From: Ceriagrion tenellum
Taxonomy: Eukaryota; Arthropoda; Insecta; Odonata; Coenagrionidae
Reading direction: 5' to 3'
Length of the DNA stretch: 64,000 bases
Assembly (NCBI GenBank): GCA_963169105.1
Contig: OY720641.1
Location: 74,661,496-74,725,495 of the forward strand
The notes beneath the pieces were generated by a model that worked only from the letters and a program-made list of their open reading frames with translations, ran no database searches and was not told the origin of the DNA. Every line of letters starts with the position of its first letter. Position 1 is the stretch's first letter. The translations under genes and the position numbers were made by a program. This document shows positions 47,338-58,242 of this stretch, in pieces.

Positions 47338-50300
47338 AATATTAACATTACATGTGCTGCACTATTTGAAGGTCTTGCACATTGTTCTTCGCCCAGAGAG
47401 TACATTTAATTCGAGAAATTCACTTTAAATGACGATTGCCAAATTTGCCGAGTATAAAAAAAGTTGAAGGTGATTGGTAACCGAACTCATTTGATAATTT
47501 TTCACGATTTCCACGGTCCAGAAAAGTTGAATTTGATCGCCGGAGGAAGTTAATCGTATAAAATCCGAGAGAATACATGAACGTAAGCACTCCGCATTTT
47601 GTGTGGCATCTTTTCATTTGTTTTCACCAACAAACGAACAATCTACCAGCCCACGAATGGCAGGCTCGGGACCCATTCTGTTATGGGCTGCCCATTATAG
47701 AAAAACCTCAGCCACCTGCCTCACAGTTTGGAGGCAGTGCCGCCGCTAACCACTTACAGACTTCCCCGCTCCCAAAAGAGGAAAAACTACTGCTCCATTT
47801 TGCCTATTTACCCGTCCTCCTCCGACCTACAAAGTGCTCCGTTCAAAAGCAAACTCCCCTCAGCCCTTCCTTCCCTATCTTGCCGAAAGAAGTAAGCCCT
47901 TTTCCGTCGCCCACTCCCGGTGCCTCCCACGGAAACCCAGCCAGCCTCGCCCACCCGCGCACACAACGAACGAGAGCGCCCGGCGCGGCGGCGTCTCCGC
48001 ACCCAGAAGAGTCCCGTCCCGTCACCTCGTCGCATGACTGGGGACGTCCTCAGCCTTTTACTTTGTTCACCTCCCCGTAAGAGTATTCAGCGCTCAACAC
48101 TCAACGCTTCTCCGAGGGCCGCATCTCTTCCATCCCCCTCAACACTTCCAGGAGCCTCAAAACCGTTCCCCCGAAACTTAGTTTGCCAAGTTAGTAGTCT
48201 TGGCCCATTCTCCCGGGGGGCTTCTGATAGAGCGGGCGGGATGTGGGCGAAGGTGCGGGGAAGGAGACACGGCAGACGGGGTAACCCCCTCTTCCCCACC
48301 CCAACGCTATAACCAAGGCTATCTGAAGTCTCTTTTTCATACTCCGCTCACATCCTCTTTCACGCTTTTCCTTCCTTCCTTCCTACGTCTTCACATCTGC
48401 GTCGCTTTCTTCGCCTCTCTTATCTCTTCCCAACTCTTTCTTGCCCCCTAAAATATCTTCCGGGACGCATCCTTTAAGCTACGCTCTTCAAGGAGGGAAA
48501 ATTCTTTTTTTTTTCATTTTTGGCCCGCGTACCTACTCCTTTTCAACGATGGTCCTCGTGCAAAGCATCTAGAGGTGGCCTCCTCCTCTTCCAATGCCTC
48601 TTATTTCCTCGTTTCCTTTGACCCCAGATACTACCAAACCAGTCTCCAGGGAGGCAAAAGGTTAATGCAGTCGAGACGCATAGGGGCACGTGAAGTAAAC
48701 TGAGTGTATACTCTCCCGCATCGGAGCGAAGTTGGTAGGGTGAGTGGAGTTACCCGGAATGGCAAATTAAGTGCTGGTGAGTTTCAGCAAGGAAATACGT
48801 TTAACCGCTCCATATTATAAACTTATTATTCCTGTCATAACCGCTCTACAATATGATCTACTTTCCCGCTCTCACCATTATTTATAAGAAATCCTTAAAA
48901 TTCTTCCATAGTAAAAATGCACATTTGTTCCCGACAAGAATGAAGTGGGCTTACGAAGTAAGTCATTATTTTGTAGCCATCTTTTTTTGAAAATGTGATA
49001 AATCTCCTTTGAGGAAATCTCTTCCTTTCATGAGTTTCTACCTTGGAGTTTCATGAACTGACTAAGCAAATTCACTTTAAATAATCCAATGAATATATAC
49101 GTTGTCCCACCATTTGTTATTTAGTGTTAAGGATTCGTAATAACCTTTCCAGTAATGGGAAGCATTTCGGTCTCCAAAAAATATGAATCGTTATAATTAC
49201 GGAGAAAGAACGTCCAAGAATATTTTAATAATGGCCTTGGAGCAATTGGGAAGGTATTCGCACCATCGACGAACTTTAGGCGGGATAGTCACCTCAGGAA
49301 AAACTGCGGTATAGGAAAACAATGGAATACAACCCGAGATTGTAAGGAGACTGCTCTTCATGGGATATAGCACCAGTTCCACAATCCCACGTCCCAAAGG
49401 GAAGAAGGAATTGCAGACAAATAGCGCTTTCCGCGTGGCAATAAAAAAAATTCCAAATAAAAAGATGTTCGCAGCCGATCTTCAAAATCGAACCCTTCAG
49501 ACGGGTTCTCTAAACGCCGCAGCTATAAGATATTCCTTCAATTCAAATATAACATTACCCGGTGTGAAGCCTGAGAAAGATATTTAAACATAACCACTTT
49601 CGCCATAATTAATGACATTCATCTGCATTTTAATGCCCAAGTGTATTCTACCAAATGTTTACCATACATCCAAAGGGAACAAGACTAATTAAATAATCAT
49701 TATTAGAGATTCGCGAAAAGTTAAAATTCGAATGACTACACAGGGATAGAGATACCGTATTGTTTTAAGATTTCTAATTGAGCCCTCTATATCGAATTAA
49801 GGATCACCCAAATACTTATGTAAAAGCAAAGGTCAAAATTGTTTCCGTCGAGCTCATTCTAAACAGTTTCAACAGATCAAGCTGAGGTATATTACAATGC
49901 AAAAAGTAATTCGATAAATTGGACACCGTAAAAATATTTCATTATTCAATGCAGAGATTTTCGCGGTTAAATTTGAACTCGATAAACATTTCCAATATCC
50001 TATTAGAAAAAGGAAATCATTATTCATACATTAACATTTTAGAGCAAAAAGTACGATCGAAGCAATTTAAATGAATCCTATGATTTATTCATATACCTAA
50101 ATACCAGTTGATAATGAGTTATAGTCTTCATACTGCACAAATGAGATTTCTCATGCGTTATTGGTCATATTACTGTGAAATTCAGCAAGTTTTGCGCCAT
50201 TAGCATTAGTGCATTCACTTCGTGTTTCGTATAACTGCTAAAAATTTAAAGTTGTATGCGATTATTAACTCGCTTATTACTGGAGAGCAATCTCATTCAT

Positions 50301-50676
50301 GTGACCTTAGAAAAGGAAGCTGAGAAAAGGAAGGAGTCCTATTATTACGCTCGAAATGGCGGAAGAGCGAGAATAAGACGCGGTAATGGGAAGCGCGACT
50401 CTCACAAACACCTCCGGAGTCATATTTTTTCCTGCGTCTTAAGCGGAGGAGGAAAGGGGGCGTTGGACTGAGAACTGCATTTGTACTTCACACTACGTCG
50501 CTTTGTCACTTGATTTTCCACATCTCGAAGCTTTCTCATCCCGCTCTTCAATAGGACGTTTGCGAGAGCATTAGGAAAGCTACTGCGCTGGCGCGCACTT
50601 AGTTTAGACGTAACTTTTAGGGAGCTTGCAAATCTAAGGAAACTCAAGAATTGCTGCGAGGTGAAGTTGAGCGGAT
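47338..50676. other. Spacer with a large GC-rich, Pro/Ser-coding island
   Basis: 47640-48470 is GC-rich and pyrimidine-biased. It yields 130- and 167-codon frames full of Pro, Ser and Arg plus several minus-strand frames. No domain, signal peptide or family motif is seen. A second, purine-rich patch lies at 50290-50470. The rest is AT-rich. Confidence 0.4.

Positions 50677-50703
<27 letters not shown>
50677..50703 (+). repeat. (GA)n microsatellite
   Basis: About 13 uninterrupted GA units. Confidence 0.95.
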
Positions 50704-50708
<5 letters not shown>

Positions 50709-51256
50709 TAAATAGTATTTACCTACTTATGGAAATTCGTCCGGGAGAGGACGGGAATTTGCCCTCTCTGTGTTTCCTCGCCTGACGCTGCGGCAGAGAA
50801 ATTTCGACATCGGTGAGTTTGATTTATACATATTTTTGGCTAGGCCCTTAGATTAATCGTGGTGACTCAGGGCTAAGTTTTCAAGATTGCTTAATAGAGG
50901 GAAAATAAGCTACAGTTATACTATTTTAGCTAAACTTTGACTCGGCAGTTAAAGTCTTTCCGCACTTACTACGGGCACCGGTCACGGTGACGGTCACAAG
51001 GGCATGTGGGACGTAGGGACAATTAAGACTCTACCCATGTAAAAGGGAGAATATAGATATTTGAGATTAGGAGAGGATGAAGAGGAAATAAGTGGCATTT
51101 GATAGTCCAAATACTATCCTGTCTCAGCGAATTCACACGAAATATGCGCGGGGAGAACGGAATTGAAAACATCATAGTTGAACACCTCATGACTTTTCAA
51201 AGAACCACGGAACTAGCCGCGCAGTTACTTGAACGGAGTCACCCGCTAGTGATCAC
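50704..51256. other. Spacer with no recognised gene
   Basis: Mixed composition between the GA microsatellite and the SINE pair, with a CGGTCACGGTGACGGTCAC-type imperfect repeat near 50978-50997. No gene is seen. Confidence 0.4.
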
Positions 51257-51346
51257 GCAATTGTGTGAATTTCACGGTGGAAAAACCAATCCTCTAGACT
51301 AGGAATCGAACCTAGATCCCTAGATTTCGCGCCGAGTGCTCTAACC
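51257..51346 (-). mobile_element. tRNA-derived SINE fragment, minus copy
   Basis: Read on the minus strand: GGTTAGAGCACTCGGCGCGA, then AATCTAGGGATCTAG and GTTCGATTCCTAG (B-box region), followed by a body CACCGTGAAATTCACACAAT. The 5' end including the A box is missing. It is the inverted partner of 51351-51458. Confidence 0.8.
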
Positions 51347-51350
51347 TGAT

Positions 51351-51458
51351 GCCTGGGTAGTTTAATTGGTTAGAGCACTCGGCGCGAAATCGAGGGATCT
51401 GGGTTCGATTCCCAGTCCAGGTGGATGATGTTTTCACCGTGAACTTCACACAATTGTA
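51351..51458 (+). mobile_element. tRNA-derived SINE with intact tRNA-like head
   Basis: 51351-51422 folds as a tRNA: acceptor GCCTGGG/TCCAGGT (two G-U pairs), A box TAGTTTAATTGG, anticodon stem CTCGG/TCGAG, and T arm CTGGG-TTCGATT-CCCAG containing a perfect B box GGTTCGATTCC. The loop CGCGAAA has G where U33 is required, so a working tRNA is unlikely. The following CACCGTGAACTTCACACAAT body is shared with the minus copy, which marks it as a SINE rather than a tRNA gene. Confidence 0.78.
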
Positions 51459-52057
51459 CCTCATGGCTTATTTTGGTCATCTGTGGCATTGACCTTTTGT
51501 ATAAATATGACAAGGGTATAAAATATTTCTCTGTGAGGCGTCCTAAAAATCTTAAATAATTAATTAAATTACCAATCCTAATTAAATCAATATTTCTACA
51601 AATTCCATCCGGAAAAACGCACTTAAGTTTAACGGACTTTGACTGCTAAGGTCATTCCGCACTTGTTGACAGCCACCGGCGGACCGGGGTAACACCATTC
51701 GGAGGGTCGAAGATTGGGAAATTACAAGGCCAACCACATGAATTCGAGCCGAGCCTATATACGCTGACTACCGCAATTGAGCAGAACCCAAGTTTTCATC
51801 GTGGCAGGTCGTCCAGCGAAAATTAGGAGCGTTACGCGTATTAAAGTGAATAAACGATAAATCAAGGCGCCAGAAGGTAGCCTGCTATTTGCAAAAAGAA
51901 TAACCTAAAATTTCCACCGGTGTATTCTGCCAGATTCCTTCTATCACGTACATTACCGTGCATTAAATATGCGTAATATTTTCAGATTTCCTACACTTGA
52001 ATATAGAATCGCTTATATAATATAGAATAGGCTTACTTGCGATGAATGAATGTCATA
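51459..52057. other. Spacer with no recognised gene
   Basis: AT-rich sequence. Nothing supported. Confidence 0.4.
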
Positions 52058-52925
52058 AAATCTGCATCTACAGCCACATATTACCCTGCGAGCCGCCGCA
52101 TAGGCGAGCGGCAGTGGGTGTTATGGAACCAGACGTGTAAAGATGTAAGGAATAAGGTTTTGGGAGATGAAATGGTGATGTATATTATGGAAGCGTATTT
52201 AGTAGAGCAGATTTTTTATTGTGGTCACTTATTGTGAGCGGAAAGAAAGAGTTTTGTACCTATCTGTTCAGCAATGTATCTCTTATTTTATCCCTTCTGT
52301 CAGACCTAGGGATGTAGTGAGGAGTCATGATATTATTTTCTATGTCGCTCTGAAAAATATCAGTTCTTAATTAATAAAGCAACCTAAACCTAGAGTGTAG
52401 CCTCCGAGTCTCTACGGGCTCCCACCTTAATCTCTCTAAAAATTTTGAGACACCATATGTACGCTCGTAGCAGTTTTTAACGAAGCATACTGCTTTCCTT
52501 TGTATTTTATTATTTTTTTGATTAAAACTATTTGACCAGGGTCCCAAATGCTCGCGGTGTATTCGAGGTGTGGCCTAACCGGAGCAAAGTAGCATCTCTG
52601 TTTGACTTTTTCATTCGAGGATCTTCCTATTATACGTTTAATAAAACCTAGTTTCTTTAATGTTGCGCCGCATATGTTTTGTATGTGTAATTCCCACGAA
52701 ATATCAGATGTTATGGTAATTCCAAGATATATTTTACGGTATCTGAAGATTCTATGTTTACTCCACCCACAGTGTAGGTATGGCATTTTTGTGATGACTT
52801 TCGCAGAAAGTGTACTGAGGTGCATTTGTTGATGTTTAGTTCTAACCCCCACTCCTGGCACCAGGATTGAACATTGTTAAGGTCCGATGACATATCTTCA
52901 GACTCCGCGTCTTCGTTCATTTCAT
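52058..52925 (-). mobile_element. LINE family C with variant terminal hairpin (antisense)
   Basis: The minus strand encodes LNNVQSWCQEWGLELNINKC, then KYLGITITSDISWELHIQNI-like, LKKLGFIKRIIGRSS, YFAPVRPHLEYTASIWDPGQ. It is broken by frameshifts and a stop. The 3' end on the plus strand is CTGCATCTACAGCCACAT.. followed by a hairpin (52084-52118), where the usual GCCAC/GTGGC stem is GCCGC/GCGGC. Confidence 0.85.
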
Positions 52926-53265
52926 TTCGGTAGATAACTTAAACTTAAGTTAAGTTAAAAATATTTCGATAGTTATGGGGGAGAAGAATAAGTATTATGG
53001 GAGAAATGAGAAATACACAGAAGGTGAAAGTGTTGGACGAAAGCAAAAACAGTTGAATTTTCAGATAAATTCAATTCAAAAGAGAATTGTGGCGGGAGAT
53101 AAGCGATCATTTGATCAAGGATAATCAACTGGGAATAGGCTTATGAGGTAATGAGTGCACGCCAGTGAACCAACTGTGAACTCTAAAATTGATCAGAGAG
53201 AGCAGTTGACGATATTCGTTGGTGAAAGTGAGAAAGCCACGGATGAATTCAAACCATCTGTTGGG
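52926..53265. other. Spacer with no recognised content
   Basis: A/G-rich stretch between a LINE fragment and the large fold-back. No motif. Confidence 0.35.
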
Positions 53266-53289
53266 GGACATTAAGAATAGGGAGACCAG

Positions 53290-53790
53290 ACGTCATCATA
53301 AAACGGAGACGGAAATTGTAAATTAGGATTTTTAAAAGCACACCAGGAAAATGTGACGAGAAAGTAAAGGAGCGATGTTATTTTTCTCTCGTGAGATCTC
53401 ATTTGGAGTACACCGCTAGTATATGGGACCCTAACGATGTAGGGCTAGTTTCAGACATAGAACAATTTCAGCGGAGAGCAGCAAGATTTGTAAAAGATTG
53501 ATACGATAAACAAAGCAGTGTAACGAAATTGTTGAGGTAATTAAAGGCAGGGACCTCTATTCGATAGAAGGGAAAATATAGATTATATCTTCTACGAAAG
53601 TTTCATGAACACTATTTTCTTCCGGACATTAATCAGTTTTTGCTAGAGGCCCGCTATTATGGTAGAAACGATCACAGGTATATGATTAAGGAAATAGACT
53701 GCAGAACCCATAGTTTTAAAATGTTATTTTTTTCATATAATTACTGTCGGTGCAGAAATTATGTAGACTCGAGTTTGGATACTGATTATA
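53290..53790 (+). mobile_element. LINE family D fragment, left palindrome arm
   Basis: Coding traces: TPGKCDEKVKERCYFSLVRS, HLEYTASIWDPNDVG, IEQFQRRAARFVKD, then a stop, and later KEIDCRTHSFKMLFF. It matches the right-arm copy 55375-55850 in reverse. Confidence 0.85.
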
Positions 53791-53961
53791 AATGAACCGT
53801 GGTACCCACATGAATGCGAGTTACACCACATTTTAGCTTATTCTATTTTACGTTTAACTTTTGCTGTCAATTATTTTTACATTACTCTCTCGATTTTTTA
53901 TTGCGGTGAGAACAACAAAGTGCCGGTTTTTTGCTGTTTTTGAACGGCGAAAAACCGGCAC

Positions 53962-54393
53962 TCAATTACCTACTGTTTAGATGAGTACTACGCGAGTCTC
54001 TTCATTATAGATTCTCAAGTAAAATAGACATGATATTAATCCGTTCCGAAGGACCGATCGTAAAGCGAATTCCATCGTATGTTGAATTGGCATTATTTCC
54101 AGACTAGGTATCGGTTTAAAGAGCATCAGCGCCAATCCATCAGTGTACGCGACAGAGCCAATTAATACGAAATATTCTGGATTGAAATTATTTAAAATAT
54201 TATTTAACCAATATTTAAAACACTATCAATATTTAAAACAAAATCGGAGAGATTTGAAATTTAAAAAGCGCGCGCAAAATCAGCTCAGATCGTAAGACTT
54301 ACGGGTTCGATTCGGTTACGATGGGATTTACGATGGATTCCATCGTAAATCGAACCCATCGTAAATCGAACCCATCGTAAAGCGGGGGTCTAC
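53962..54393. mobile_element. Insertion present in only one arm, Tigger/pogo-like end
   Basis: It has no counterpart in the right arm. Its right part has CGTAAATCGAACCCAT units repeated and ends CGTAAAGCGGGGGTCTACTG before TA. Read outward-in this is CAGTAGACCCCCGCTTTACG, a terminus like those of Tigger/pogo elements, which insert at TA. Its left part, 53971-54030, is shared with 61661-61720. No transposase. Confidence 0.5.
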
Positions 54394-55374
54394 TGTATCG
54401 AAGAAACTTGTCGTTTAATCGTAATGAACCTGTAGTATTGTGTAAGAAAAACATATTTTAATTTATCTTTAAACATTCAGTTCTTTCCTAAAGTGCCATA
54501 TAAAAGTTATAAACAAGTTTATGAAACAACTTTTTCTTGGCTACAAAAAGTAGCTCAAGCAAGATCTTAGTCTTGTTTTGAAGCTCTTTACCGTCTTTAC
54601 AGTAGTATTAAATCACAATCACCATTCTAAACTCACATTATGATATGGGTTTTTAACGAATTAATAAACAACCGAGTATTTTAGCGGGCTCGAGCTAGGG
54701 ATGACACGGCCTTCTTCGCTTGAGGGGTGGTGAAAGTTTGGGCGCTTTTGCCAAAGCATTGAAGGAGCATATGAGAAACGGGTTCGATCCGCAACCCGCA
54801 ATGGCAACAGCACTCAAACTTTCACCACCCCTCAAGTGAAAAAGGCCGCCTCATCGCTAGCTTGGGCCCGCTAAAATACTCGGTTGTTTATTAACTCGTT
54901 AAAAATCAATATCACTACGTGAGTTTACGATGGTAATTGTTATTAAATATTTACTCCTGTAAAGAGCTTTAAAACAAGACCAAGATCTTGCTTGTGCTAC
55001 TTTTTTTAACCAAGAAAAAGTTCTTTCATAAACTTGTTAATAACTTTTTTATAGCACTTTAGAAAAAACTGAATGTTTAAAAATACATGAAAATATATAT
55101 ATATATACTCAGTACTACAGGTTCATTACGATTGAAGGACAAGTTTCTTCAATACTAAATGTCAAAGAGAGCGCGCCGTTCGAAAACGGCAAAAAACCGG
55201 AACTTTTTTTGTTCTCACCGCAATAAAAAATCAAGAGAGTAATGTAAAAAAAATTGACAGCAAAAGTTAAACGTAAAATAGAATAAGCTAAAATGTGGTA
55301 TAACTCGCATTCATGGGGGTACCACGGTTCATTTATAATCAGTATCCAAACTCGAGTCTACATAATTTCTGCAC

Positions 55375-55850
55375 CGACAGTAATTTTATGAAAAAAATGA
55401 CATTTTAAAACTATCGGTTCTGCAGTCTATTTCCTTAAACATGTGATCGTTTCTACCATAATAGCGGGCCTTTAGCAAAAACTGTTTAATGACCGGAAGA
55501 AAATAGTGTTCATGAAACTTTCGTAGAAGATATAATCTATATTTTCCCTTCGATCGAATAGAGGTCCCCGCCCTTTATTACCCCAGCAATTTCGTTACAC
55601 TGCTTTGTTTATCGTATCAATCTTTTACAAATCTTGCTGCTCTCCGCTGAAATTGTTCTATGTCTGAAACTAGCCCTACTTTGTTAGGGTCCCTAATACT
55701 AGCGGTGTACTCCAAATGAGATCTCACGAGAGAAAAATAACTTCGCTCCTTTACTTTCTCGTCACATTTTCCTGGTGTGCTTTTAAAAATCCTAATTTGC
55801 AATTTCCCTCTCTGTTTGATGATGACGTCTGGTCTTCCTATTCTTAATGT
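55375..55850 (-). mobile_element. LINE family D fragment, right palindrome arm
   Basis: The minus-strand frame 55617-55856 gives TPGKCDEKVKERSYFSLVRS, HLEYTASIRDPNKVG and EQFQRRAARFVKD. It is the inverted partner of 53290-53790, with a few substitutions. Confidence 0.85.
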
Positions 55851-55975
55851 CCACAACCACAGTTTAACATAAAATAAAACAAGCTAAAATGTGGTATAAC
55901 TCGGATTCATGTGGGTACCACGGTTTATTTATAATCAGTGTCCATACTCGAGGTTACATAACTTTTGCACCGACA

Positions 55976-56405
55976 GTAGGGGCCATAATAGTTACGATAG
56001 ATTAGTTCTAGCATACTTTGACCCTGACTAAGTAGAATAGGTTTTTCACTTGAGCTAAATATCCTAAGATCATTAAATGGTACTTAATTCACGTGAAATT
56101 TCCGGCATGGTATAGCACTTGCATGATTTTGTTCCTAGTAGAACTATCTATCTGTCGAATTATTATCACCAGTCGTCATATCTTAAGTAGCGTACTGCAT
56201 GGTAGCATGTTCGTCCACGTAGTAATCTCTTTGTTACTGGTCTGACCGCGCACAGTTACCCTGACTGCTTTTGGCCTGCGCCTGGCATTCCGGGGGAACG
56301 TGCGCGGTTCGGATATCAGCAGGGAGGAGGGTTTCATGTCTGGTGTGGAATCACCCCGTGTCACACGTGTCTGGTGTTGGTTTACACGGTATTTCGTAGA
56401 TATTG
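55976..56405 (+). mobile_element. LINE family D 3' UTR with variant terminal hairpin
   Basis: It carries TTTGGCCTGCGCCTGGCATT..GGGGGAACGTGCGCGGTT, matching the 3' UTR at 33850-33960 in reverse. The terminal hairpin (56343-56386) has a basal stem CCGTGT/ACACGG in place of CCCTGC/GCAGGG, followed by TATTTCGTAGATATTG, a decayed (GTAGAT) tail. Confidence 0.72.
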
Positions 56406-56894
56406 ATCAACCGGCGTTTCGCAATCTATTTTACAGTAGAAATTCGTAATTAAGTTAAGTTTCAAAATATTAGGTGAAGCTGAAAATATTACGGAAAAAT
56501 ACATTATAATAATCAGAATAATAAAAAATGATTCAATTATTAAAAACAATATATTGCGATTGTTTGAAATACAGATTTACTCATGGAGTGAATCAAATTG
56601 GTTCTATTTGGAACATGTTTCACCAGTTTGGAGTTTAACCCTCAAACGGTACGGTGGGGGTCGTATCCGACCCGAGCGTTTAATTTTCCACTCACCCGTT
56701 CCTCCCTCTCTTTGTATGAGAATGAGCTGGCCAGGAACCCTATCAGTAAGTCGTGCTAAATTTGTAGGAGTTGTTGCAGCGACCTATTAAGTGACTTTGG
56801 CTATCTAAATCCAGTTTTCCCATGCGCTCTCTTGTTTTGGGTCGCATCCGACCCCGTACCGTTATTGTTATAAATTTTACTCTGTACCCACACT

Positions 56895-57170
56895 AAATCC
56901 ACATATATGGGAAATATATGGAATATGTTTACATATATGGTCGCCATATATGGTCTATATATGGTCCATATATAAGCTCATGATAAGTTTAACCGCCAAT
57001 ATGTTACATATATGGGGAATATATGGGTTTAAAATATATATTTTACCAGTATATTTTCCACTTATATGGAATATATGGGTTGAACATTTATGTTCATTCC
57101 ATATTTTCCGCATATATATGGGAAATATATATATATTCCTCATGTATGGGAAATATATAGGATGAACATA
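56895..57170 (+). repeat. ATATATGG-type degenerate minisatellite
   Basis: More than twenty copies of (C/T)ATATATGG or GGAATATATGG with irregular spacing. Since CCATATAT also occurs, it can read similarly on both strands. It sits inside the piggyBac-like element. Confidence 0.85.
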
Positions 57171-57199
57171 TATGTGATGGGATGAAATAGATGTTCTTT

Positions 57200-57301
57200 G
57201 ATTTTAAATGAATTCACTTTGTAATATTCCACAATGGTATTTCATACCATTCATTCATTCATACCATTGTGGAATTTTACAAAGTAAATTCATTTAAAAT
57301 C
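57200..57301. repeat. Hairpin element, 41-bp arms
   Basis: Arms 57200-57240 (GATTTTAAATGAATTCACTT..) and 57261-57301 are inverted repeats with two mismatches around a 20-nt loop. A MITE-like fold-back nested in the piggyBac-like element. Confidence 0.85.
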
Positions 57302-58226
57302 ATGTCAATGTTGTTCCACCAAGTGAAGCCAGAACATTTATTATATATAAATGTTCTTTATTTTGATAATTATATCTTTATATTCAAAAGTACTCACTGT
57401 GTATTTATTTTCAATACTTTTAGGTTTAAAAGTATAATAATACGTCCACATGAATTTTCTCGAAGGAGATCCGAGACCGAGAAGGTGACGTAATATTACG
57501 TTCTGTGATTTACGTTACAGGGAATGGACGCTTTTATGAAAATACATTTCCACACTACTCTGGTATCTTATTTAGTATCTCATTTCTTCATTCTTCAGAC
57601 AATTTTCACTTGTGTACCCTTTTTAGTTAAAAACTAAAGAATTTTAGCTAAAAAAGAATTTCCTGCGGTATCGGTCGCTAAATCGGGTCATCCACGCGGT
57701 AAATAGCAAAGCATTATTATCGGTGTACTCTTTGCCACAATTTTTGCTAAGGAGGGGATTTCGAGTCGTATTTCTCGTCTGCAAATATCATGAATGGATC
57801 TTCATATCGGAGTAAACGAATGCAACAGAGACAATGTTCTAAGAAGGTGACCAGAGGGGATGAGGGTACGTTCGATGGTCGACTCTGTTGCACTTGGAGC
57901 CACATGGCGTTTTCACTTGCTCAATTGATGTTGCATTGACATAATATGTAACAAAAGATGCAAATAATTCACAGATGTGGCCAGTTGTTTCGGTGGAAAT
58001 TGACCCGGTGTTTTTAGACACACAATTAGTGAGTGGAGGAGTTTGGGCGTCTTCAAAGGTTTCAGGCTGTACATAGTGGAATTGCAGCTTTCTACACCCA
58101 TCCACAGGCTATTTATTTAGTCGAACGCGGTTTCGACGCTATGGCGTCATTTTTAAGACAACATTGTTCAAGAGTTTATTATCCAGATACTCAAGGAGTA
58201 GGGAGAGATGGAAAGGGAAGGGTTGT
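57302..58226. other. Interior of the piggyBac-like element, non-coding
   Basis: It holds the inverted partner of the 35.8 kb repeat (57311-57332) and otherwise unremarkable sequence. Frames of 60-88 codons on both strands near 57840-58320 overlap one another and show no transposase motif. Confidence 0.45.
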
Positions 58227-58242
58227 GGGGGGGGGGGGGGGG
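58227..58242 (+). repeat. Poly-G run (16 G)
   Basis: Sixteen consecutive G preceded by GGTT and followed by AGAGGG, which could form a G-quadruplex. The length may be inexact in sequencing. Confidence 0.9.

Larger units (their letters stand above)
53266..55852. repeat. Large fold-back (inverted repeat), ~2.6 kb
   Basis: The left arm begins GGACATTAAGAATAGGGAGA (53266) and the right arm ends with its complement (55852). Inner arm borders are 54753 and 54802, leaving a 48-nt loop that contains GGGTTCGATCC. Shared blocks from outside in: a LINE family D piece, an AAAAACCGG/hairpin block, the AACCTGTAGTA..TTTAAACATTCAG block, and a TTAATAAACAACCGAGTATT..CTTTCACCACCCCTCAAG block. The left arm is about 437 nt longer because of an insertion at about 53962-54393. 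Confidence 0.9.

Noticed and set aside
47577..48312. 167- and 130-codon overlapping frames
   Set aside because: Pro/Ser/Arg-rich, overlapping in several frames on both strands, with no motif.
51351..51422. Functional tRNA gene
   Set aside because: G at position 33 of the anticodon loop, G-U acceptor ends, and a SINE body shared with an inverted copy point to a SINE head.
56895..57170. CRISPR array or satellite centromere seed
   Set aside because: Units are 6-11 nt, irregular and without spacers of constant length. It is a degenerate minisatellite inside a transposon.
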